A stretch of DNA of 64,000 nucleotides from Streptomyces sp. NBC_00448 (GTDB lineage Bacteria; Actinomycetota; Actinomycetes; Streptomycetales; Streptomycetaceae), in the NCBI RefSeq assembly GCF_036014115.1, contig NZ_CP107913.1:6751501-6815500 (forward strand), given 5' to 3'. Below the pieces are notes generated by a model that saw only the letters and a program-made list of their open reading frames with translations, had not been told where the DNA came from and did not search any database. How positions within the stretch are numbered: position 1 is the first letter of the stretch; the number at the start of each line of letters is the position of its first letter. This document shows, one piece after another, positions 25,196-33,138 of this stretch. The position numbers and the translations under genes are program-made.

Positions 25196-26041
25196 TCAGA
25201 ATTCGTATCGGCCGACGTGGACCGGCCGACCGCTCACCCGCCGCCCCTTGCGACCGCCCAGCCACAGCATGAGCGTGATGGCCGAAAGCGGCACCGGAAT
25301 CTCGATCTCCGGCATGTCCAATACGGTGGCGAACGGCGCGAGTTCCGCCAGGAGAGCCGCGACGTCACTCACCGCTGCGCAGGGAAGCGCACCGAGGAGC
25401 AGGCGGTCCCGATCGAGAACCGCCCGGTGGGCGGCGATCGGGGGGCTGCCGGTCAAGGGCGGGACGGGCAGCAGATCCGGCACCAGAGCTTCCCCCGGCC
25501 CTTTGCCGCGGTCGGGGGAAAGAAGGTCCTCGATCCGCCCGAGCGCAAAGGACGGTGACGGCGGGCCGTCTCCGGTCTTTTCGCCTTCCGGCAGGGCCGC
25601 AAAGGGCAGCGCGAACAGGTGGAGCGGGTCGCCGGCCCGCCGCAGTCGCAATCGCTCGGCAAGCACGAGTTGGGCCGGGCTGCCTTCGGAGACCCAGGCG
25701 GCGATCCCGCGCAGTCCTGCTCGTTGTGCCAGGCGGCGCAGTGCGAACGCGAGACGCAGGGCGTGGTCACCGCCGCGGGCCTCGGGATGGACGAAGACGC
25801 CCTTGAGGAACAGGTAGTCGCCCCAGCGCAGTGAACGATGCACTGCGGCAAGACCGCCGTCGGGCCGGCGTCGTCCCATCCACCGGTAGCGGTCGAGGTC
25901 GGACAGCTCCGCGTGGAGGATCGCATCGGTGAAGCGGTGCCCGGCCACCAGGTCGGCAACGTCCCGCAGGTCGGCGGGGCCGAGGACCTGCACGTCCTCC
26001 GGCGACCGTGGAAGTGCGGACCCGGACGCGGTATCAAGCAT
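25196..26041 (-). CDS. GNAT-like N-acyltransferase with C-terminal extension
   Basis: A 281-aa protein. Residues 15-145 have the GNAT layout: DLRDVADLVAGHRFTDAIL, then LKGVFVHPEARGGDHALRLA (the acetyl-CoA pyrophosphate-binding region with R-x-x-G-x-x-like loop), AGLRGIAAWVSEGSPAQLVL and LRRAGDPLHLFALPF. The C-terminal 130 residues are unlike the core and end in a hydrophobic PVPLSAITLMLWLGGRKGRR segment. It overlaps the B12-radical-SAM stop by 8 bases. Acylation of the product, or of the precursor during self-protection, is possible. The GNAT call is moderate. Confidence 0.65.
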   Translation of the reverse strand: MLDTASGSALPRSPEDVQVLGPADLRDVADLVAGHRFTDAILHAELSDLDRYRWMGRRRPDGGLAAVHRSLRWGDYLFLKGVFVHPEARGGDHALRLAFALRRLAQRAGLRGIAAWVSEGSPAQLVLAERLRLRRAGDPLHLFALPFAALPEGEKTGDGPPSPSFALGRIEDLLSPDRGKGPGEALVPDLLPVPPLTGSPPIAAHRAVLDRDRLLLGALPCAAVSDVAALLAELAPFATVLDMPEIEIPVPLSAITLMLWLGGRKGRRVSGRPVHVGRYEF

Positions 26042-27404
26042 CCGCGGGCCTCCGGGTCAGTGCCAGATAGGGGAATCCGGTCGGCGCGATTTCGGCCGAT
26101 TCCTCGGGATAGGGAACCTTGGTCATCTTCTTGCTGGCGATGTTGCCGACCATGATGTGCAACAGCCGTTCGTTGGGGAGGAACTGGCCATCGAAGTACT
26201 TGATCACCCAGCCGAACAGGTCGGGGTCCAACGGGTAGAAAGTCGGTTCGACGAGGTCGTCGTCCGGAATTCCGACCTGGCGGGCCAGGGCAGTGGCCGG
26301 AAGGACCCGGAAACCGATGTTCAGGACCGGCTCCCCGGTGCGCAGGTGCGCGTTCACGTATTCGGCCGATACGCGGACCGTTTCCTCGGTCTCGCCGGGA
26401 CCGCCGAAGACCAGATTGACGCGGGTCTTGAGGTCGTGTGCGCGGCAGCGCTCGATGAACCGGGTGACGTGCCGGGTGTCGAAACGCTTGCCCAGTCGCC
26501 CCATCATGGCGACGTCCAGGCTGTCCGGGGAGATCAGGACCGATTCGACGTTACTGGCGGCGACCAGCTCGGCGAATTCGTCGTCGAACGGCCGCGGTGC
26601 GAAGTAACCGGTCCAGGTGAGGCCGGGCAGTTTGAGGTCGGCGAGCAGGGCGACCACTTGCTTGGCGAATCGGATCTCGCTGTTGAATATGGCGTCGGTG
26701 AAGAAGATCCGGCGCACTCCCGCCTCGTATATCCCGCGGATCTCGTGCTCGATCAGGGAGATGGGCTTGAGGTCGCCGAGATTGTCACCGCTGATGTGGG
26801 CGTACGGGCAGTACACGCATTCCTGGTAGCAGGTCTTGCGTTTCGTCTCGATCCCGATCATGGCGGTGGAGGAGCCGGCGTAGGCCTGGAGGAGGGCGGC
26901 CGGATGGTCGAGGCGGTCGGTCAGGAAGCCTTCGTAACGTCCGCCGGTGAGGTTGCGTCCTGAGCCCCGGTACTTCTCCGGATCGGTGGCGATGTCCAGC
27001 ATTGCCGTCTCGCCCGGGCCCACCACGCCGACATCCAGCTGGAGCCTTTTGAGCAGGGCGCTGCCGAACAGGCTGTAGCCGGGCCCGCCCGCGACCATGA
27101 CGGGCGCCGCCGAGCCCACCGCCTCGCGGACCCGCTGGATGAACTGCTGGTAGTAGCGAACGAAGCCTTCGCGGGCCAGGTCGATGGGGTCGATGTTCCG
27201 GATCGAGAAGCCGATGACGTCCCAGTGCTGCGAGGCCCAGGACAGATCGTCGAAGGCCTTCGGTGTCTCGACGAAGTCCACCAGGAGGGTTTCGTGTCCG
27301 GCCAGTTCGAGCGCGGACTGCAAGCAGCGCGCGCCGATAGGGAAGATGGGCTCGTTCCCGGGCATCGGCATACTGGCAAGATTTACTAGAGCAATGCGCG
27401 CCAC
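26034..27404 (-). CDS. B12-binding-domain radical SAM enzyme
   Basis: A 456-aa protein. Residues 1-150 form a Rossmann-type cobalamin-binding domain (ARIALVNLASMPMPG, CLQSALELAGHETLLVDF, VMVAGGPGYSLFGSALLK, DVGVVGPGE). The radical SAM core follows with KRKTCYQECVYCPYAHISG (CxxxCxxC), IYEAGVRRIFFTDAIFNSE and LVFGGPGETEETV. Relatives carry out C- or P-methylation with methylcobalamin, or other radical chemistry. A GTG at 27404 is the start. It is the second gene of the operon, about 118 bases after the putative precursor, the usual place for a RiPP-modifying enzyme. Confidence 0.88.
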   Translation of the reverse strand: MARIALVNLASMPMPGNEPIFPIGARCLQSALELAGHETLLVDFVETPKAFDDLSWASQHWDVIGFSIRNIDPIDLAREGFVRYYQQFIQRVREAVGSAAPVMVAGGPGYSLFGSALLKRLQLDVGVVGPGETAMLDIATDPEKYRGSGRNLTGGRYEGFLTDRLDHPAALLQAYAGSSTAMIGIETKRKTCYQECVYCPYAHISGDNLGDLKPISLIEHEIRGIYEAGVRRIFFTDAIFNSEIRFAKQVVALLADLKLPGLTWTGYFAPRPFDDEFAELVAASNVESVLISPDSLDVAMMGRLGKRFDTRHVTRFIERCRAHDLKTRVNLVFGGPGETEETVRVSAEYVNAHLRTGEPVLNIGFRVLPATALARQVGIPDDDLVEPTFYPLDPDLFGWVIKYFDGQFLPNERLLHIMVGNIASKKMTKVPYPEESAEIAPTGFPYLALTRRPADA

Positions 27405-27522
27405 GATGACGTCCTCCTCAAAGCAGTCACTGGAGCAGCGGGCAGATCGGACACCTGGTCATGGAAGGACCAAGCGGCCGAAAGCGCCCGGCCAAAAGAA
27501 ATTCGGCCGGGCGCCCAGTCGC

Positions 27523-27798
27523 TCAGTCGCAGGTAGGCGCCGACACCGCGACGATCACGTCGGGGTGAACCAGTTCCGCGAGTCGGTCGCAGATGAGGTC
27601 GAAGCGCTGCGGGTCACTCTTGATGAACAGTTCGACGCTCGACTTGTCGAGGTGCAGGCCGGCGAGGTCGAGCATGTCGCCAGGGTTCGCGGTGAGTGCG
27701 TTTGCGAATTCCTCGTCGTAGCTGAGGCGCCCGATGAGCGCATCGAAGACGATTCCTGCGGAAGTTGTCTGAGTTCCCTCAGCAACAGGAGCTACCAT
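27523..27798 (-). CDS. Putative RiPP precursor peptide (Nif11-like leader)
   Basis: A 91-aa small protein heading the operon. The leader is predicted helical and resembles Nif11-type leaders (IGRLSYDEEFANALTANPGD, LAGLHLDKSSVELFIKSD). It ends in a short hydrophobic tail, HPDVIVAVSAPTCD, that could be the core; Cys occurs at residues 70 and 90. The start at 27798 has AAAGG upstream, and AT-richer DNA typical of a promoter lies behind it. It is soluble, with no signal peptide. The precursor role is inferred from size, position before three radical SAM genes, and leader-like features; it could instead be a small partner protein. Confidence 0.6.
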   Translation of the reverse strand: MVAPVAEGTQTTSAGIVFDALIGRLSYDEEFANALTANPGDMLDLAGLHLDKSSVELFIKSDPQRFDLICDRLAELVHPDVIVAVSAPTCD

Positions 27799-28230
27799 GA
27801 TCTCAACCTTTCGTCCTGGCGGCAGATTTCCGACCGATTGAGTGGCGAGAATCTGCGCAGCGATTTGACCGGTCGAATGCTGGCTATGCCTTCTATAGCC
27901 TGTTGCTCGACCGCCTTGTTGTCAAGGCTGCCGCGGTTCGCCGTTTTGGATAGCGATGCTCGGCCAAACGACGCCTGGTGCGCTGAACTGCGGTTTTTGC
28001 AATATCATGGGTTTCTTTCTGTGCAATCGACCAATGATCATCCGGGAGAGGAGGGGTGCGGTGATGCAATTGCAATCGGAATTTTTCCTTCCGTATTCCG
28101 GCGGCTTGATTCGCGGTCGCGGAGTCGGCGGCCGGGATCGGCGACTTCGCCCGCGCCCGCGTCACCGCTATGTCATCGTGCTGAATCGACGCAAATGGCC
28201 ATGAGCGGACGGATCGGTATCGTCCGGCTA
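27799..28230 (-). promoter_or_regulatory. AT-richer promoter region of the radical SAM operon
   Basis: About 430 bases without a convincing gene and clearly lower in GC than the surroundings (for example near 27990-28100). It should hold the promoter of the long minus-strand operon. I could not assign -35/-10 elements with confidence. A plus-strand frame at 27956-28204 has no recognisable protein character. Confidence 0.5.
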
Positions 28231-28560
28231 TTACCACGCGAATGCGCTGGAGGCCTGTCGCGCTGCCCGTTCGGGTGTGGGGATCGTGTGCCGCGACGGC
28301 TCGTGGTGGATCGGGGTGTCGGTGGCGCTCAACGGAAGGCAGCCGCCGCCGCGGCGGTGGGCGACGATCTCGGCGGCGATGGCGATGGCGGTCTCCTCCG
28401 GAGTGCGCGCGCCCAGGTCGAGGCCGATCGGCGAGTGCAGGCGAGCGAGTTCGGTGTCGCCGAGGCCCGCTTCCCGCAACCGGTCGAGGCGGTGGCGGTG
28501 CGTACGGCGGGAGCCGATCGCGCCGACGGTCGCGCGGCGCTGTACCCCGGTGGTCTCCAG
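28231..28560 (-). pseudogene. Truncated XdhC/PaoD-like molybdenum-cofactor chaperone (C-terminal part only)
   Basis: VGAIGSRRTHRHRLDRLREA, ELARLHSPIGLDLGARTPEE and TAIAIAAEIVAHRRGGG are the hallmark C-terminal Rossmann segment of XdhC-family proteins. These sulfurate the Mo cofactor and insert it into xanthine-dehydrogenase-like enzymes. The N-terminal two thirds are missing: sequence identity to the family stops at about 28560, where transposase DNA begins. It sits in the same direction and just beyond the PaoC-like gene, where the chaperone normally lies. Confidence 0.75.
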
Positions 28561-28564
28561 CAGG

Positions 28565-29440
28565 CTGCCGCCGGAACTGTGGGTGCTGGACAGCGTGTTC
28601 ATCCGGAAGCGCGGTGACGCGTCGGTGGGTGCCGGCCGCTGGTTCGTCCGGCGGTCCGGCCGGACGATCAACGGTCAGATGGGCGTCGCGCTCTTCCTCT
28701 CCTCGCAGCGGTCCAGCGTTCCCGTCGACTGGCGGATACTGCTGCGCGGGCGCTGGATGGTCGACCGAGAGCTGCGCAAAGGCGCCGGGGTGCCGGAGGA
28801 GTACCGCTTGGAGCACGGCTGGGAGGCGGGTGTCGATCTGCTGGACGCGGCGATCCGCAGAGGCGATCTGCCCCGGCGCCCGGTGGTCGCGGACTGCTCC
28901 GGATGGCCGAGGGCCGAGCGTCTGATCCGGGAACTGGCCAAGCGGGACATCGACTTCCTCGTCTGCGTCGACGCGTCGGCGCTTCCGGAGGAAGGCCAGA
29001 TCGCCGCCACTCCGGGGAGGGTGACCAGTTCGGTCGTCCAGCTCGCTGATCGCGGCACCGCGCACTCGGCGATCAGGGTCGTGACCCAGCAACCGATCCA
29101 GCGCGACGACCCGGCGCGCCACTGGGTGACGAACATCGACCCGTGGGACCTGCGCATCCTCGGTCTGGCGCTGCCCGTGCTGCGTCGGCACGGCCAGGAC
29201 GTCGAACGACTCGAAAGCGACTTCGGCGTCCACGATTTCGGCGGACGGTCGTTCGGCGGCTGGCACCGGCACCTGGCACTGGTGTCGGCGGCCTTCGCGT
29301 TCTCGGCCCTGGAGAAGCCGGAACCCCCGACCGCCCACCGCGGGGCGGAACGCCCCGGCCACCAGGCCAGGTCCGAGCGGCGGACGCTGCCCGCCCCGCG
29401 GGTGCCGGACGCGGTGACGGTTCCGCAAGGGCACCGGTAA
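28565..29440 (+). mobile_element. IS701-type transposase remnant, N-terminus missing
   Basis: The readable frame shows LWVLDSVFIRKRGDASVGAG, SGRTINGQMGVALFLSSQRS, VPVDWRILLRGRWMVD, GDLPRRPVVADCSGWP, and the typical C-terminal DFGVHDFGGRSFGGWHRHLA with LVSAAFAFSALE. These are the middle and end of an IS701-family DDE transposase. Around 100 N-terminal residues are absent, and the frame upstream belongs to the opposite-strand XdhC fragment. It stops 11 bases before the PaoC-like stop codon. I could not define terminal inverted repeats. Confidence 0.7.
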
Positions 29441-29451
29441 GGCCGTCACGA

Positions 29452-31608
29452 TCACGCGTCCGGAATCAGGAGGGCCTCGGGGGCGATCGGCAGTTGCCGG
29501 ACCCGGATGCCGGTCGCGTGGTGGACGGCGTTGGCGATCGCCGCCGACACGCCGACCGCCCCGAGTTCACCGACGCCCCGCGCCCCGATCGTGCCGCTCA
29601 AGGCGTCGTACTCCTCGATGAACTCCACCTCCACGTCAGGAACGTCGGCCTGGACCGGCACGAGGTAGCCGGCCAGGTTCTTGGAGACGAACCGGCCGAG
29701 TCCGGCATCCGTGTGCGACTGCTCCAGCAGTGCCTGGCCGATGCCCCACACGATCCCGCCGATGATCTGGCTGCGGGCGGTCAGCGGATTGATGATCCGT
29801 CCCGCGCTGTACGCGCCGGCCACGCGGCGCACTCGGGTCAGCCCCAGTTCGGCGTCGACCGCCACCTCGGCGAAGACCGCGCCGAACGTGTGCGGGGACG
29901 AGCCGTTGTCCTCCGGAGCCCACCCGCCCCTGCCCCACAGCCACTTCGAACCGCTCCCCGCCAGGCCGCGGGCCATCTGCTGCCACCGGGCCTCGGGCGA
30001 CCCACCGGACGGCGGTCCGGGGCGGTCGGCCGGGTCGCCGCCGATCGCGGCCAACCGCTCCAGGAGGTCGGCCGCCGCGGCGCGCACCGCCGATCCCACG
30101 CTGAGCGTGGTGGAGGAGCCGGCGGACATCCCCGAGGCCGGCAGGCGGCTGTCACCCAGGATCACGGTGACCTGGTCCGGGGAACAGCCGAGGGTCTCCG
30201 CGGCGATCTGGCCGAGCACGGTGTACGTGCCCGTCCCAATCTCCTGGCTGCCCGTCTCCACCCGTACGGCCCCGGAGCGGTCCACACCCACCCTGGCCGA
30301 GGCGGGGAAGGCGTACTGGTTCATCAGGGCGGTGGCCATGCCCCAGCCGATGTACTCGTGGCCCTCCCGCCGGGCGCGCGGGCGCGGCGGACGGTCCTTC
30401 CAGCCGAAGACCCGGGCCCCGGTCAGATAGCAGGCGCGCAGCTCCTTGGAGCTGAACGGCCGGCCGCTGGTCGGGTCGGTCTCCGCGTAGTTCCTCAGCC
30501 GTAACTCGACCGGGTCCAGGTCGAGTTCGTCCGCGAGTTCGTCCATGGCGGTCTCCAGGGCGAACATGCCCGGGCCCTCGTGCGGGGCTCGCATCGGGGT
30601 CGGCACGATGGTGGCGACCGGTGCCACCCGGTGGGTGGTCTCGATCGCCGGACAGGCGTACGCGGTCCGGGTGCCGGTGGCGGCCAGTTCGGGGTACTCG
30701 GCGTAGCGCGCGGTCTGGTTGACCGAGGCGTGGCGGATCTCCAGCAGCCGTCCGCCCGTGGTGGCCCCCAAGGTGACGGTCTGGCGGGTGGCGGGCTGGT
30801 AGCCGTGTGAGGTGAAGCTCTGCGCACGGGTCAGCACCAGCCGGACACCTCCGCCCACTGCCCGGGCGGCCATGGCGGCGATGATCTGGTGCGGCCAGAC
30901 GTGGCCCTTGCTGCCGAAGCCGCCGCCGGTCCAGGGGGAGAGCGCGCGGACCAGTTCCGGTGCCAGGCCGAGGGCACTGGCCACGACGGTGCGGACGTTG
31001 GCGACGCCCTGCGTGGCGTCGTACAGGGTGAGCCCGGCCTTCTCGTCCCAGTGGGCGGTCGTGGCGGCCGGCTCCAGCGCGTTGTGGTGCCGGTTGGCCG
31101 TGCGGTAGTGGCGTTCGAGGACGACGTCGGCCGCTTCCAGGCCCGCGGCGACATCCCCCACGGCGGTGTCCGCAGGGCCCCACCGCGGGATGGGAGTGGG
31201 CCGCCACGCCTCGCCGAGAGCGTCGTCCAGCAACGTCGGGACCGACTCGCGAACGTAGCTGACGCGCAGCTCCTCCGCTGCCGCCTTCGCCTGCTCGGGA
31301 CGCTCGGCGACCACCACGGCCACCGGCTGGCCCTCGTAGTGCACCTCGTCGTCCTGCAACGGGAGCAGCCGGTGCATGTACAGGCCCTGGGGCGGCGACA
31401 ACCGGGGTGCGTTGAGGTGCGTGAGCACAGCCACCACCCCCGGTGAGCGTTCCGCCGCCTCCGTCGCGAGCGAGGAGATCCGGCCGCTCGGCACGGTGGC
31501 GGTGACGAGGAACGCGTGCCGCAGCGGATCAACCGTCTGGTCGGCCGCGAACTTCGCCTGACCGGTGACCTTCGCCAAGGCGTCCGTGCGGGTGACTTCG
31601 GTGCTCAC
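29452..31608 (-). CDS. paoC: Molybdopterin-binding subunit of aldehyde/xanthine-type oxidoreductase (PaoC-like)
   Basis: A 718-aa large subunit of a molybdenum hydroxylase. SPWTGGGFGSKGHVWPHQ is one cofactor loop, VETGSQEIGTGTYTVLGQIA a second, and GTIGARGVGELGAVG contains the catalytic Glu. The length and separate subunits match PaoC/YagR rather than fused eukaryotic xanthine dehydrogenase. It oxidises aldehydes or N-heterocycles with water as oxygen donor. The ATG overlaps the FAD-subunit stop by four bases. Its expected chaperone gene downstream is broken, which questions whether the enzyme is matured. Confidence 0.88.
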   Translation of the reverse strand: MSTEVTRTDALAKVTGQAKFAADQTVDPLRHAFLVTATVPSGRISSLATEAAERSPGVVAVLTHLNAPRLSPPQGLYMHRLLPLQDDEVHYEGQPVAVVVAERPEQAKAAAEELRVSYVRESVPTLLDDALGEAWRPTPIPRWGPADTAVGDVAAGLEAADVVLERHYRTANRHHNALEPAATTAHWDEKAGLTLYDATQGVANVRTVVASALGLAPELVRALSPWTGGGFGSKGHVWPHQIIAAMAARAVGGGVRLVLTRAQSFTSHGYQPATRQTVTLGATTGGRLLEIRHASVNQTARYAEYPELAATGTRTAYACPAIETTHRVAPVATIVPTPMRAPHEGPGMFALETAMDELADELDLDPVELRLRNYAETDPTSGRPFSSKELRACYLTGARVFGWKDRPPRPRARREGHEYIGWGMATALMNQYAFPASARVGVDRSGAVRVETGSQEIGTGTYTVLGQIAAETLGCSPDQVTVILGDSRLPASGMSAGSSTTLSVGSAVRAAAADLLERLAAIGGDPADRPGPPSGGSPEARWQQMARGLAGSGSKWLWGRGGWAPEDNGSSPHTFGAVFAEVAVDAELGLTRVRRVAGAYSAGRIINPLTARSQIIGGIVWGIGQALLEQSHTDAGLGRFVSKNLAGYLVPVQADVPDVEVEFIEEYDALSGTIGARGVGELGAVGVSAAIANAVHHATGIRVRQLPIAPEALLIPDA

Positions 31609-32606
31609 GTGCGGACCACCCCTCTGTCCCGGAGTTCCAGCAGTGCCCGGCAGGTCGAGCGCCGGGCCAGCTCGATCTTGAAACCGTTGCTCTTCAGCGG
31701 GCGGGCCTCGTCCAGCGCCGACGCCAGCGCTTCCCGCACCACCGGCTCGGTCAACTCCCTTCCCAGCAAGCGCCGTTCGACCTCATACAGCCGCCAGGGC
31801 CGGGGGGCGACCCCACCGAGGGCTATCCGGACGTCGCGGATCAGCGCCCCGTCCGTCTCCACGGCGACGGCCGCCGAGACGAGGGCGAACTCGTACGAGG
31901 CGCGCTCCCGCACCTTGAGGTAGCCGGAGCGCGCGGCGGCGGGGGAGGACGGCACCCTGACGGCGACGATGATCTCGTCGGGTTCCAGTACGGTCTCCCG
32001 TTCCGGGGCGTCGCCCGGCAGGAGGTAGAGCCGCGCCAGCGGTAGGGTGCGGCTGCCCCGCGGGGATTCGGTGGTGAGCTCCGCGTCCAGGGCAACCAGC
32101 GCCACGGCGAGGTCGGATGGGTGGCAGGCCCGGCAGGCGTCGCTCCCACCGATCACGGCCAGGGTCCGGTCGTGGCCGGCGCTCGCCGCGCAGCCCGAGC
32201 CCGGCTGTCGCTTGTTGCACGGCAGCTTCGTCTCCGCCCGGAAGTACGGGCAGCGGGTGCGCTGGAGCAGGTTGCCGCCGATCGTCGCCGCGTTGCGGAT
32301 CTGCGGGGAGGCGGACAGTTCCAGCGCCTCGGCGACGGCGGGATATCCGGAGCGCAGCGCCGGGTGGCAGGCCGCGGCGCTCATCGTGGTGAGGGCGCCG
32401 ATCCACAGGCCGTCCCCGTCCGCCCGGACGGTGTCCAGCGGCAGCCGGCCGATGTCGACCAGGACGTCCGGCCGCTCGATCCCCTCCTTGATCAGGTTGA
32501 CCAGGTCGGTACCTCCGGCGATGAGCCGGGCGGAGGGGCCGTATCGCGTCAGTGCGGCAAGCGCGGCGGCGGTGTCCGCCACCCGCAGGTATCCGGGTTC
32601 AGGCAC
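31605..32606 (-). CDS. paoB: FAD-binding subunit of molybdenum oxidoreductase with extra Fe-S cysteines (PaoB-like)
   Basis: A 333-aa FAD subunit. RLIAGGTDLVNLIKEGIERP is the FAD pyrophosphate loop, and NAATIGGNLLQRTRCPYFRA with LPCNKRQPGSGCAA and DACRACHPSDLAVAL supplies Cys residues. In E. coli PaoB this insertion binds a [4Fe-4S] cluster. The C-terminal CO-dehydrogenase flavoprotein domain is present (GYLKVRERASYEFALVSAAV). It overlaps both neighbours by a few bases, so the three subunits are made together. Confidence 0.88.
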   Translation of the reverse strand: MPEPGYLRVADTAAALAALTRYGPSARLIAGGTDLVNLIKEGIERPDVLVDIGRLPLDTVRADGDGLWIGALTTMSAAACHPALRSGYPAVAEALELSASPQIRNAATIGGNLLQRTRCPYFRAETKLPCNKRQPGSGCAASAGHDRTLAVIGGSDACRACHPSDLAVALVALDAELTTESPRGSRTLPLARLYLLPGDAPERETVLEPDEIIVAVRVPSSPAAARSGYLKVRERASYEFALVSAAVAVETDGALIRDVRIALGGVAPRPWRLYEVERRLLGRELTEPVVREALASALDEARPLKSNGFKIELARRSTCRALLELRDRGVVRT

Positions 32607-33099
32607 CGGCGCGCTCCGTCCGGGCCCGGGCGGCCGCCACCGCGGACACGATCTGCGGGTAGGCGGCGCAGCGGCAGATGTTGCCGCTCATCCACTCCCG
32701 GATCTCCTCCGGCGAATCGGCGTGGCCCTCGCGGATGCAGGCCGTGGCCGACATGATCTGGCCGGGTGTGCAGAAACCGCACTGCAGGGCGTCGTGTGCG
32801 ACGAACTCCTGCTGCACGGGGTGCTCGCCGGTCCGGCCGCCCAGCCCCTCGATGGTGGTGACGGACCGTCCGTCGTGCTGTGCCGCCAGGGCGAGGCAGG
32901 AGTTGATCCGCTGCCCCTCGACGTGCACGGTGCAGGCACCGCACTCGCCGCGGTCGCAGCCCTTCTTGGTGCCGGTGAGCCCGAGGAGGTCGCGCAGAGC
33001 GTCCAGCAGGGTCATCCGGGCGGGCACCGAGAGCCGGTGCGTCGTCCCGTTCACCTCCAGAACCACCTCGGTCGACTCCGGGAACGGATGGGGTGTCAT
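32599..33099 (-). CDS. paoA: 2Fe-2S subunit of molybdenum oxidoreductase (PaoA-like)
   Basis: A 166-aa iron-sulfur subunit carrying two [2Fe-2S] clusters. The plant-ferredoxin-type site reads GCDRGECGACTVHVEG with INSCLALAAQ, and the helical site reads QCGFCTPGQIMSAT with GNICRCAAYPQI. It has no Tat signal, unlike periplasmic PaoA, so the complex is probably cytoplasmic. AGGAGG lies nine bases before the start. It begins 39 bases after the MFS stop, so the whole MFS-paoABC run may be one operon under the divergent MarR regulator. Confidence 0.9.
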   Translation of the reverse strand: MTPHPFPESTEVVLEVNGTTHRLSVPARMTLLDALRDLLGLTGTKKGCDRGECGACTVHVEGQRINSCLALAAQHDGRSVTTIEGLGGRTGEHPVQQEFVAHDALQCGFCTPGQIMSATACIREGHADSPEEIREWMSGNICRCAAYPQIVSAVAAARARTERAGA

Positions 33100-33138
33100 G
33101 GGTGATTGCCTCCTGCGGTCTCGACGGGGCGGGCCGAT

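Noticed and set aside
27956..28204. 82-codon plus-strand frame upstream of the radical SAM operon
   Set aside because: No ribosome site, no domain, ends in Arg-rich sequence; the region is better read as a promoter.
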